Positions 9,836 to 18,891 of a DNA stretch of 64,000 nucleotides are shown piece by piece. This stretch comes from JADFQT01 sp965216025 (GTDB lineage: Bacteria; Chloroflexota; Dehalococcoidia; Lucifugimonadales; UBA3495), in contig CBDCEX010000016.1 in assembly GCA_965216025.1 (NCBI GenBank), positions 310,001-374,000 on the forward strand, written 5' to 3'. Numbering within the stretch: the stretch's first letter is position 1; each line of letters opens with the position of its first letter. The translations under genes were made by a program, and so were the position numbers. Below the pieces are notes generated by a model. The model was not told the DNA's origin, made no database searches, and worked only from the letters and a program-made list of their open reading frames with translations.

Positions 9836-10065
9836 TCTGATGAGGGCAAGGAGAGATTGCTTCGCTTCGCTGCTCTGTAAATAGCGCGTTCGCCCTTCGA
9901 GAGCCTCAGGACGAACGGAATCCCTACCGCTCGTGGTGAGCCCGTCGAACCATGAGCCGAGGGCAATTCATTATCGTCTGTAGGTGGCGCTCCGCCGGAC
10001 CATGATAGCTCGGAATGACAGTAGGAAGAACCACCAAGCCTTGGGCGAGTGTCAGAGGTGAGTTG
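9836..10065. repeat. intergenic repeat-like sequence
   Basis: This non-coding stretch contains GAAGCAATCT...AGATTGCTTC and CGTTCGCCCTTCGAGAGCCT-type text with further partial palindromes. A related fragment (TCATTGCGAG, GAAGCAATCTCGC) occurs near 59440-59490. It looks like a dispersed intergenic repeat family; I cannot define exact ends. Confidence 0.4.
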
Positions 10066-10150
10066 ACAGCTTGGAAGTCCCATCTCTACCTTTAGTATCA
10101 ACAAGATAAGTATTCAAGCGGCTTCATAAGGCGGCAGGAATTAGCAAAGG

Positions 10151-10178
10151 GACGGACCCTTGAGGGTCCGTCTTTTTT
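10151..10178 (+). terminator. rho-independent terminator
   Basis: The perfect 10-bp stem GACGGACCCT / AGGGTCCGTC with a 2-nt loop is followed by TTTTTT. It stands just ahead of the phage protease gene and separates the host-side sequence from the prophage block. Confidence 0.85.
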
Positions 10179-10211
10179 GTTGCCCGCCTGTTTAGACCAA
10201 TTTCAGACCGA

Positions 10212-11042
10212 TTGGCATGGGGAGAAGAAGGATTGCCTGAGCTGGTGGAAAACTCCTGGAGCCGGGAGCGATTGCTGGAATCTTTAGAGTCTTACCGCTG
10301 CGGACTGAGTGAAGCGCCGCTGCTGCAAAAGTGGAGTGACCGGAAAACGCAGTCGGCGGCCGGCGAATCGGGGCAGCAGATGACATTTGTGATTTCCAAC
10401 GAGGAGGTGGACCGGCATGGCGACGTAATTATGGCCGCAGGCTGGCAATTGGAGTCCTATCGGAATAATCCGGTTTTTCTTTGGGCCCACGATTACGCCA
10501 GGCCGGTTATCGGCCGAGCGTCATCGGTTTGGCGAGACCCGGGCCGCCTACTGACCGCCATCGAGTTCGCGCCCACCGAGTTTGCCCAGGAAGTCGCCAC
10601 GCTATACCGGCAGAACTACCAGAAAGGAGTCTCGGTGGGGTTCCGACCGATCCGGTTCGAAGAACGGAGACAGGAGCAAACCGGAGCCTTCCTGGGAATC
10701 CGCTTTCTGGAGCAGGAACTGCTGGAGGTCAGCGCGGTGCCGGTGCCGGCGAAGCGGGCGGCTCTGCGTCGGGCCTTGGACCAGGCCCCCCGGTTGGGCA
10801 GCTACTTGCAGCGCATGGAGGCACCAACACCAGCTTTGTCCTCCGCCTGGGAAGAGGGACTATTGCCCGAGCTGGCGGCCCGAATCGATGACCTGGACAA
10901 GCTAGTTGGGGAATTGACCGAAATGCTGGCTACAGTAGAGAAAAGCCGAGCCAGCCCGTCATTATACCCAGATTCGGCGAAGGACCCGGATTTGGCGGCC
11001 CTCCTATCAGGGCAATCGCGTCTTAACCAAGGAGCACCTTGA
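10212..11042 (+). CDS. HK97-family prohead protease, C-terminus altered by IS insertion
   Basis: The core TFVISNEEVDRHGDVIMAAG, followed by NPVFLWAHDYARPVIG (catalytic His) and QKGVSVGFRP (catalytic Ser), is diagnostic of the HK97 prohead protease that cleaves scaffold during capsid maturation. LEVSAVPVPAKRAA closes the domain. TTG 10212 gives a 55-residue N-terminal extension; ATG 10380 is an alternative near the family's usual start. The ISAs1-B insertion at 11008 replaces the original last residues: without it the frame reads on to a TGA at 12271-12273 (LLSVLSSAKY). Only the extreme C-terminus is changed, so activity may persist. Portal and terminase, normally upstream, lie at 36.9-39.8 kb. 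Confidence 0.85.
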   Translation: MAWGEEGLPELVENSWSRERLLESLESYRCGLSEAPLLQKWSDRKTQSAAGESGQQMTFVISNEEVDRHGDVIMAAGWQLESYRNNPVFLWAHDYARPVIGRASSVWRDPGRLLTAIEFAPTEFAQEVATLYRQNYQKGVSVGFRPIRFEERRQEQTGAFLGIRFLEQELLEVSAVPVPAKRAALRRALDQAPRLGSYLQRMEAPTPALSSAWEEGLLPELAARIDDLDKLVGELTEMLATVEKSRASPSLYPDSAKDPDLAALLSGQSRLNQGAP

Positions 11043-12238
11043 GTAGGTAATCCTCAACCCAGCCGGCTTTCAGCCGTTTACCTTGAAGTCCCCGTTTAAG
11101 GCTGGTCTCCTGCTTCAGCAAATTGAGGGCTATCTGGCGCAGGACTGCCAGGTTTTGGGGCCCATTATCCTTACGTACCCGGCTGTGATCTTCTCGAAAG
11201 GTAACATCCAAAGACCAATGCAAGCTGTTTTCTATGCCCCAGTGTCGGCGGGTGACCTCCAACAAAGTCTGGGCAGGCCTGGCCAGACTGCTGATATAGT
11301 AGCGAGAGTGGACCGTGGTCCCGGTTGCCGTCTCCCGCTGAGCCGTGACCTTAACCACGGCGTTGAGGTTGGCCCACTGCTGCCGGTTTTGCAGATAGTC
11401 CAGGCAGTCCGGGTCCGTGATGACCCAGCATTGACGGGTTTCCAGGCGGCCGTGGCCCTTGTTCAGCGTGCGGGCGAAGTCATAGGGGACGCCCTCGAAG
11501 TCGTATTCCTCGGCGCCCTCGAAAAGGTCGCGAACGTCATCGTACAGCCGGCCTTGATTCTCCTTCACCGCCAGCAGATAGTCGGCCTGAGCCCCAATGA
11601 TCTCCCGGGCTACCTCCCTCTGGCAGCCCATGGCGTCGATGGTGATGATGCAACCGGCGAGCTCCAGCAGCTGTAGCAACTTGGGGATGGCGGTGATTTC
11701 ATTGGACTTCTCGTCCACCTTGGTCTGGCCCAGCGCCAAGCCATGGGACGAGGCCCACACGTTGACCATGTGAATGGCCTTTTTGCCCAGGGTACGGTCG
11801 TGGGAGCGCCGTACCGTCTTGCCGTCGATGGCCACCACTTCGCCTTGGGTGACTTGGGCTACGGCTTGGACCCACTCCATGAAACAGCGTTGAAACTGCT
11901 CTGGGTCCAGGCGGGCGAAGACGTCGCCGAAGGTATCATGGGAAGGGATACCGTTGGGCAACTCCAGAAAGGACTTGAACCACTCCTCTTTACAGTTGCC
12001 GAAGAGCTCGATATCCACCCAAGAATCAGCGCCGCAGATGGTGGCACAAAGGGCAATGGTGACGATATCCAAAAGTTTGTGCCGCTTGGTACGATCAATC
12101 CTCGGGTCGTCCAACGCCGCGAAGTATTCGGCGATGGGTGCGCCTGTTGCCTGAACCATCACTACCCCTCCCTAGTTTCGTCATGATGATTACTATTTTA
12201 AACAAATTTAAGAAAGATAATAAGACGCGATTGCCCTG
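11008..12238 (-). mobile_element. ISAs1-family element type B, copy 1 (1231 bp)
   Basis: Near-perfect termini CAGGGCAATCGCGTCTTA form inverted repeats. The 9-bp duplication CCCTCCTAT flanks the element (10999-11007, 12239-12247). The single transposase gene is intact. It is inserted in the last codons of the prohead protease. Confidence 0.93.
11023..12162 (-). CDS. ISAs1-family transposase B (intact)
   Basis: The 379-aa protein has the ISAs1 layout: N-terminal FAALDDPRIDRTKRHKLLDI, ALCATICGADSWVDIELFG, then VVAIDGKTVRRSHDR (Asp 1), IITIDAMGCQREVAREI (Asp 2), YLLAVKENQGRL and RHWGIENSLHWSLDVTFRED (Glu). Unlike type A it is in one uninterrupted frame. GGGAGGGGTAGTG precedes the start. It is nearly identical to the copy at 20870-22009. 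Confidence 0.93.
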   Translation of the reverse strand: MMVQATGAPIAEYFAALDDPRIDRTKRHKLLDIVTIALCATICGADSWVDIELFGNCKEEWFKSFLELPNGIPSHDTFGDVFARLDPEQFQRCFMEWVQAVAQVTQGEVVAIDGKTVRRSHDRTLGKKAIHMVNVWASSHGLALGQTKVDEKSNEITAIPKLLQLLELAGCIITIDAMGCQREVAREIIGAQADYLLAVKENQGRLYDDVRDLFEGAEEYDFEGVPYDFARTLNKGHGRLETRQCWVITDPDCLDYLQNRQQWANLNAVVKVTAQRETATGTTVHSRYYISSLARPAQTLLEVTRRHWGIENSLHWSLDVTFREDHSRVRKDNGPQNLAVLRQIALNLLKQETSLKRGLQGKRLKAGWVEDYLLKVLLG

Positions 12239-12312
12239 CCCTCCTATCGGTGCTCAGCAGCGCCAAATACTGAGACCGCACTGAGACCCGGTTGTCTGCA
12301 GCCAATGCCTAG

Positions 12313-12482
12313 AAGTCTGGCCGGAAACCTCGATTCCCCCTAGGCCAGCGTTTTCTTAACGTCGATTATCGATGGCATAGTGGGTGTTGCAACGTATTAC
12401 ATGCACCACCATGCCATATAAGTCTTGAATACGTCTGCTTCGCGTAGCGCAAAACCCGGCCAATGGCTTTCCGGCCAGACTT
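12313..12482. repeat. MITE family 2 (CTAG target), copy i, 170 bp
   Basis: The element lies between two CTAG tetranucleotides (12309-12312, 12483-12486) and has perfect inner inverted repeats AAGTCTGGCCGGAAA / TTTCCGGCCAGACTT. It is nearly identical to 63554-63723 and related to 62545-62715. Ends and target resemble those of the IS1182 element at 18896-20792. It sits between the protease and capsid genes. Confidence 0.85.
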
Positions 12483-12581
12483 CTAGGCACATCCCCAGCA
12501 CCCGGAGCCATTTACCTGGATTCATAAACCCGATCCGGAAACGTGGGCGACCCCAAGTTTATATACCTCGAGGAGGGTAGC

Positions 12582-13916
12582 ATGACCCTGGCGGCAAAGG
12601 ACATGGAGCTGATCAAACAAGAGGTGGCCGGCATCCGGGACTTTTACCAGTCCCGCATGGATTCAGAGTTGCCCCCGCTGAAAGAGGAAGTTGACCGGGT
12701 AGCCGCTCAGCTGGGCCGGATTCAAGAGCTGTGGCGAGACGGCGAAAAGCGGGCCTTGCTTGCCAAATTCGGTGGGGAAGACCGGCCCCGCGCCCTATAT
12801 GGGAAATACAAAGGGATGGACTTGTTGGATCTGGCCTACATCCGCAGTGTGTTAAACGCCCAACTGCGGGAGCCTTCGGGCCTCAACCCGCGAATGTTGG
12901 AAGACTGGCAAGCGAACCTGAAGGCGGCGATGGACAGCACCACGGTGGGAGCCGGCGATGAATTGGTCCCGACCCAGGAGGCCGCAGCCCTCTGGCTGGA
13001 CGTGAACCTGGAAACCCTGGTGGCTCCCTTATTTTCCCACGTCGACATGCCCTCCAACCCCTTCGAAATTCCGCTGCAACTGGGCAACGTCAACTGGTTT
13101 CCCGGCACGGAAAACCTGGCCACCACCAGCACTGCCTTGTCCACCGCGCGACAAACCCTGACCGCCTACGAGCTGGTGGCCGAGGTGCCCTGGTCGCTGA
13201 CCCTGGACGAAGACGCGGTGATCGCCATGGCCGCCGAAGTCCGAAGCTCCCTGGTGCGGAACTCGGTGGAGGTGATCGACGATGTGCTGGTCAACGGCGA
13301 TACGACAACGATCAACAACATCAATGCCGACGGCGCCACAATTTCTACCAGCGATGCCGGCAAGGCCCAGTGGTTAATCGGGTTCGACGGGCTACTGCAC
13401 CTTCCATTGATTGACAACACCGCTCAAGCTATCAACCGTAACGCCGCCGTATCCGATGACATGTTCAACGAGGTGCGGGCCAAGCTGGGTAAGAACGGAG
13501 TGAGGCCTTCAGAGCTGGCTTACATCATGGATGTGAACACCTACGTTCGCTCCTTGAGCGTAGCCAACTTCCGGACTTTGGACAAGCTGGGAGCCGAGGC
13601 CACGCTGCTTCGCGGTCAGCTGGGAGCAGTTGAAGGGATTCCGGTAATCGTGTCGGAGCAGATGGCCCTGGCCGATACCGACGGAAAGGTTACAGATGCC
13701 GGCAATCTGACCGATACGGGGCGCGTCCTGATTGTCAACCGGGGTAAATGGCGGATCGGATTCCGCCGGGAGCTGATGATTGAGACTACGCGGGATATTC
13801 AGAAGCGCCAAAACATCATGGTCATCAGCATGCGCCTGGCCTTCATGGAGCGGTCGGGGAACCGTTCTACGGCGAACCACACCGCCCTGCAGTACAACAT
13901 AACCGGTGTAGCTTAA
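12582..13916 (+). CDS. phage major capsid protein, HK97 fold
   Basis: The 444-aa product has a predicted N-terminal coiled-coil delta domain (AAKDMELIKQEVAGIRDFYQ and following charged heptads to about residue 60). The capsid body follows with ELVPTQEAAALWLDVNLETL, the A-domain text DEDAVIAMAAEVRSSLVRNS, and the late VEGIPVIVSEQMAL and RELMIETTRDIQKRQN. This layout is typical of HK97 major capsid proteins processed by the adjacent protease. ATG 12582 is chosen over an upstream GTG because GAGGAGGGTAGC directly precedes it. The gene is intact. Confidence 0.9.
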   Translation: MTLAAKDMELIKQEVAGIRDFYQSRMDSELPPLKEEVDRVAAQLGRIQELWRDGEKRALLAKFGGEDRPRALYGKYKGMDLLDLAYIRSVLNAQLREPSGLNPRMLEDWQANLKAAMDSTTVGAGDELVPTQEAAALWLDVNLETLVAPLFSHVDMPSNPFEIPLQLGNVNWFPGTENLATTSTALSTARQTLTAYELVAEVPWSLTLDEDAVIAMAAEVRSSLVRNSVEVIDDVLVNGDTTTINNINADGATISTSDAGKAQWLIGFDGLLHLPLIDNTAQAINRNAAVSDDMFNEVRAKLGKNGVRPSELAYIMDVNTYVRSLSVANFRTLDKLGAEATLLRGQLGAVEGIPVIVSEQMALADTDGKVTDAGNLTDTGRVLIVNRGKWRIGFRRELMIETTRDIQKRQNIMVISMRLAFMERSGNRSTANHTALQYNITGVA

Positions 13917-13918
13917 AT

Positions 13919-14218
13919 ATGGCCAACTCAGAGGGACCAGTATTCCTGGCAGGGGAGAAAACCGTCGCCGTAGCGGGAACCGCTGAACCGCTGCTGGCGG
14001 CCAGCCAACGCGTAAAGTCGTTGGTGGTAATAGCCAAGAAGGCGAACCTCAACCAGGTTTACCTGGGAGGCGCCGACGTGGCTGCGACCACCAACGACGG
14101 ACTGGACGCGGCGGAGTCCCCAACCATAGAAGCGGTAGGCTGGCTCGACTTGGCGGACATTTTTCTGGACGTGGACACCAATGGAGAGGGAATCGACTTT
14201 TATGCGGTGAAAGCATGA
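13919..14218 (+). CDS. small phage virion protein, possible head decoration
   Basis: The 99-aa, beta-rich product (VFLAGEKTVAVAGTAEPLLA, then LVVIAKKANLNQVYLGG and AVGWLDLADIFLDVDTNGEG) starts 2 bp after the capsid stop. Position and size fit a capsid accessory or decoration protein; I recognise no named family. It overlaps the next gene by 4 bp (ATGA), so the three genes are translationally linked. Confidence 0.6.
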   Translation: MANSEGPVFLAGEKTVAVAGTAEPLLAASQRVKSLVVIAKKANLNQVYLGGADVAATTNDGLDAAESPTIEAVGWLDLADIFLDVDTNGEGIDFYAVKA

Positions 14219-14481
14219 CCACCTATGTGGGCTGCCCCGGCTGCGGAGTCAAGTACCCGCTGAAGCAGCTATACCATCACGCCCATGATCGCCCAAGCCA
14301 GAGCAGGGTCTACACCGTGGTTTGCGCGGTGTGCGGCCAACAGTTTGACGTGGGCTTTCAGAGACGCTGGAGGGGTTTGCTGCCCCTCCGGCCCTCAGTC
14401 CGGCCGATAACCCGGGCGGAAGCTGTCGGTCCGTCTTCAGCTTCCTTCCCGGGTAGCGCCCAGAGCAGCCCAGGCAGGTAG
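14215..14481 (+). CDS. small zinc-ribbon phage protein
   Basis: The 88-aa protein has two CxxC knuckles, CPGC and CAVC, about 32 residues apart, the signature of a zinc ribbon. A basic, proline-rich tail follows. Its ATG overlaps the preceding stop (ATGA). The function in the phage is unknown; a second zinc-ribbon protein is encoded just upstream of the terminase at 36665. Confidence 0.6.
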   Translation: MTTYVGCPGCGVKYPLKQLYHHAHDRPSQSRVYTVVCAVCGQQFDVGFQRRWRGLLPLRPSVRPITRAEAVGPSSASFPGSAQSSPGR

Positions 14482-15540
14482 CGCATGAGCGTCAATTTCA
14501 GGAGCGCGGCCCACATCGGGGCTGAATCTCACCACTATTACCGGCAGTTGAGCGCGCCCACGGGCTTGGACCCGTTGCAGGTGGGAGACCTTTGGTCCGA
14601 CACCACGGCCAACCTGTTGAGGCGCTGCACCTCGGTATCGCCGATAACCTTCGTCTCCACGGAGGGTGGCAGCGCCGGTCACGACCTGTTTTCCACCACC
14701 CACGGCGACGTGGATGAGCTGGATGTTCCCTCCAACGGTCAGATTCTGAAGTACAACTTGGCGGCGGGCAAGTGGCGGGCGGAGGATGATGCCGCCGGCC
14801 ATGGCGACAACGCCCACGACGGAACCATTCTTTCGGATGTAGTAGCCAGCCGGCCTGCCGCAGCCACTGTGGACCGGTTCTTCTGGGCAAGCGATGAGCA
14901 CATCTTGTATCGGGACACCGGCGCGGCATGGGTTAAAGCCTCGGTGGCCGACCATCCGGATATAGATGGCGCCGGTCCTAATGATCATCACAGCCAAAGT
15001 CACTCGGATGGAGATCACACCGCGGGATTTGCTGCTCCAACCGGAGCCGTAGATATCGGAGATGCGGCTGCGGAGGGCGCGGGAGCCACCCACAGCCGGT
15101 CGGATCACCAGCATCAATTTTCCGCTCCGTCCGCCGGATACCCCCTAGACGTGGCGGCAGCGGAAGCCGACGGCACAGCTACGACTCCGGCGCGGTCAGA
15201 CCATGGGCACGCCCACGGCTCCGGCTACTCCCCGGACGCGCACCATGCCCGGTCCCACGACCACAGCGCGGCGGCCGACGGCGACACGCTAACGCCGGCT
15301 ACGCTCAATATTCCCTTTGCGGTCACTCCGGCGCAAACCGCCGAGGGGCAGGCGGTGTGGGACTCGGACGGCGACCGGCTGACGGTGGGCACCGGCGCGG
15401 GCCGGAAAACCCTGATTAATGGGGAGGATGCCCCGGGCGGTGAGCTGAGCGGCACCTACGACGAGCCCACGGTAGATGCTACTCATTCCGGCAGCGCCCA
15501 CCATAACCAAGTAGCTGGTGGTAATGCCCTCACGCTTACT

Positions 15541-16813
15541 CAGGGTCTTTTCATTCTCCTGCCTGGTAGGTAAAGCCCATCATGTCGAAAGCTTCGCTGA
15601 GATGGGCATTGTGGCGGCGTAGGGCAGCGGCTACGTTGGAATGCCCAGCCCGGCGTACCAAGCTGATGACCAGGTTTCGCAGGCCCGCCAGCACCTGAGG
15701 GGCGGCCCCAGTGCGCACCTGAGAGCGGTCCTCGTCGAAGGTCACATCCCGTACCCAGTGGAGGCGGTTCTCGATGCCCCAGTGCCCACGGGAAAGGCTC
15801 AACAATCGCCTGGCATCGGCATCAGTGGCTGGGAGACTGCTAATTGCATAGCTCACAGCCACCTGTTTCTTGCCCTTCACGACCCGCTGGCGCTCTAGCC
15901 GACACACCTGTTGCAGATGCGGCCACGCTTCCCCGACCGTCCCAGCGCTGCCCACGTAGCCATTTAGCTCTGGGTCGGCCAAGGCCCACAACTCTCGCCG
16001 CTCCAGCCGCCCATGACGCCGCTTTACTGGAGCATCGGCCCAGACCGTCAGCTTGGCCCCGCGTGCTCGCCACTCCGCTGCCAGCCAGGGAGGTACGGTT
16101 GGCCCACCAGCCCTCTCAGTTCCTAGCAGGGGAAAAAGCCACCTCCAGGTCTCGGCGCAAGGTGGGCTGATTCTCTTTAACTGGCAGCAGATACTCTCCG
16201 CCGCCTGCCACAATCTGCTCACAGACTTTCCGTTGGGTCAGTAAGGCATCAGCCACTACTACCCGACCCTTCAGGGGTACCTGGCCCAATACTTCTTTGA
16301 CCGCCGCCAATTCTTCCCCTTTGCCCGGCGCAGCTACCTGCGCCAGCACTGCCCCAGCGCGGCTAGCGTAGGCCGACACCAGATGGACCCCGGGTATCTC
16401 TTGGCCGTGGACCCCTCGCAAGGTTTTCCCGTCCAGGGACAGGGGGTCATCTGCCTCTACCCCGCTATTTGCCAGCCAGTTGCCGACTTCTGCCTCAAAG
16501 GCCGCCACGTCCAGGCCCTTGAACACCCGGTGGAGGGTGGCCACGCAGGGTGTCTTCTCCTGGCTGAACCCCAAAAGCTGCGCCGTAGCACCCCCTTGGT
16601 CCCGCCCCCATTGAGCTATGGCGTATAAGCTGCGGGCGCCGCACAGCATGGCACAGGTGGCCAAGGCCAGGATCGCCCCCAAAGAGTGGCGTCGCCCTTG
16701 GCTACTCCGGAAGTCAGGCACCAAATCCAGCGCTTCTCTCAAAGTCATCATCCTCCCCTCCCGCTTAAACTGGTAATAATTTTATACTATTTTGAGAAAA
16801 TGAAAAGGCCCTG
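15541..16813 (-). mobile_element. ISAs1-family element type A, copy 2 (1273 bp)
   Basis: The termini are CAGGGTCTTTTCATTCTCC and the complement of CAGGGCCTTTTCATTTTCTC. The 8-bp duplication CGCTTACT flanks it (15533-15540, 16814-16821). It interrupts a LTLT|GDTLDF repeat unit of the fibre gene in minus orientation. Confidence 0.92.
15551..16751 (-). CDS. ISAs1-family transposase A, copy 2, in two overlapping frames
   Basis: The sequence is almost the same as the copy at 5533, including the frame switch after LRRDLEVAFSPARN in the T5C4 run (near 16124-16136). N-terminal and C-terminal catalytic residues are present in the two frames. It contributes to the argument that the split is inherited, programmed or a repeated homopolymer artefact. 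Confidence 0.85.
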
Positions 16814-18891
16814 CGCTTACTGGAGACACCCTGGACTTTGATGGGGGCGCCGCCCCTGCCGGCGAGTTAGGCGGCACCTGGGCGACTCCGACGGTAGATG
16901 CTACTCACTCCGGCAGCGCGCATCACAATCAGGTGTTGGGTGGCAATGCACTAACTTTAACCGGCGACACCATGGACTTTGACGGGGGCGCCGTCCCTGC
17001 CGGCGAGTTAGGCGGCACTTGGGCGGCTCCGACCGTGGACCCTACTCATTCCGGCAGCGCGCACCACAACCAAGTAGCTGGTGGGAATGCCCTAACTTTA
17101 ACCGGCGACACCATGGACTTTGACGGGGGCGCCGCCCCTGCCGGCGAGTTAGGCGGCACTTGGGCGGCTCCGACCGTGGACCCTACTCATTCCGGCAGCG
17201 CGCACCATGCCCAGGACCACGGCAGTGCCGACCATTCCGGCGCGGTGCTGTCGGGTGAGGCCAACGAGAGCTTTGGTGCCTTCTACGCCGACATGGGCCA
17301 GATCCCAGCGCCCGTCAACCCGGCCGCCGGTACCAGGCGGGTATTCGTTGACTCCAGCGATGGCAAACTAAAGGTTCGCACCAACGGCGGCAGCAGCAGC
17401 GTCAGCTTGGAGGAGCAGGGAGGCGGCGTAACCTTCGGACCCCCTACTGGAAACATCGATATTGGCGATGCGCAGGTGGAAGGAGTTTCCGGCAACGCCA
17501 CCCGGGCCGACCACCAGCATGCCTTTACCGCTCCCGGCGCTGGCTACCCGCTGGACGTGGCGGCTGCCGAAGCCGATGGCACAGCTACGACTCAGTCGCG
17601 GTCAGACCATGTCCACGCCCACGGCTCCGGCTACTCCCCGGACGCCCACCATGCCCGGTCCCACGACCACAGCGCGGCGGCCGACAGCGACACGCTCACG
17701 CCGGCTACGCTCAATATTCCCTTTGCGGTCACTCCGGCGCAAACCGCCGAGGGGCAGGCGGTGTGGGACTCGGACGGCGACCGGCTGACGGTGGGTACCG
17801 GCGCGGGACGGAAAACCCTGATTAATGGGGAGGATGCCCCGGGCGGTGAGCTGAGCGGCACCTACGACGCTCCCACCGTCAACGGCACCCACTCTGGTAG
17901 CGCGCATCACAATCAGGTGTTGGGGGGCAATGCCCTAACTTTGACCGGCGACACCATGGACTTTGACGGAGGCGCCGCCCCTGCCGGCGAGTTAGGCGGC
18001 ACCTGGGCGGCTCCGACGGTAGATGCTACTCATTCCGGCAGCGCCCACCACAACCAAGTAGCTGGTGGGAATGCCCTCACGCTAACCGGAGACACACTGG
18101 ACTTTGACGGGGGCGCCGTCCCTGCCGGCGAGTTAGGCGGCACTTGGGCGGCTCCGACGGTAGATGCTACTCATTCCGGCTCTGCTCACCACACCGAGGA
18201 CCACGCGGCACGCCACGCCGATGGCGGAGCAGACGAGCTGGCAGTCCAGGATCTGGCCAGCGATGCCGCCACCGATGGGCAGGCAGCCAAGGCCGACGGC
18301 GCCGGCGGGGTGGCCTTTGAGGACGATGATATTTCCATTAACTTCATCATCGATGGGGGAGGCAGCGCCATCACCACCGGGTAAAAGGGGCACGTTGAAA
18401 TCCCCTTTGCCATCGAAATTGAGGACTGGACCATTCTTGGCGATCAGGCGGGCTCCATTGTGGTAGACGTGAACCGCAGCACCTTCGCTGGATTTCCAAC
18501 GCTGACTTCCATCGCCGGCACGGAATTGCCGACCCTGGCATCGGCCCAGAAAAACCAGGACTTGACTCTTACCACGGTAGCCATGGACCACAACCATCGC
18601 GGCCGGCGACGTTCTGGAATTCGAAGTCGACTCAGCAGCCACGGTCCAAAGAGTGACGGTAGCCATCAGGGGGAGGAAGACCTGATGCCCAGCTATAACC
18701 TGGCTCAACCCGAAGAACAGGTGGTGGTTACTTGGCTATTCGAGCCATTTGGGTGCTTGGACGCTGAGAGCATTGCCCTCGGACATACTGCGAGAGAGGC
18801 TTTGGTTGCAAATTCTAATTTAGACGTGACCCAGTGGGTTCGCGACAACGGTAGCCAAGGCTGGAATATCGACGGTCGAAAATATGATCCC

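Larger units (their letters stand above)
14485..18680 (+). pseudogene. repeat-rich phage fibre gene, split by ISAs1-A and mutated near its end
   Basis: Removing the ISAs1-A copy and one 8-bp duplication joins 14485-15540 to 16822-18384 in one frame (872 codons). The protein is built of His/Gly-rich modules: five units of NALTLTGDTxDFDGG...GELGGTWxAPTVDxTHSGSAHHNQV type, and a duplicated supermodule of about 415 bp (from about 15049 and 17455) containing AGYPLDVAAAEADGTATT and DAHHARSHDHSAAAD. After an in-frame TAA at 18382-18384 the frame continues KGHVEIPFAIEIEDWTILGDQ, a common fibre C-terminal domain. A frameshift near 18585 then leads to TTTIAAGDVLEFEVDSAATV, ending at about 18680. So one insertion, one nonsense codon and one frameshift are present. 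Confidence 0.8.

Noticed and set aside
14485..18384. Fibre-gene repeats as a possible CRISPR array
   Set aside because: Units are coding, in frame, about 135 bp or longer and contiguous, without unique spacers. No CRISPR or cas genes are seen in the window.
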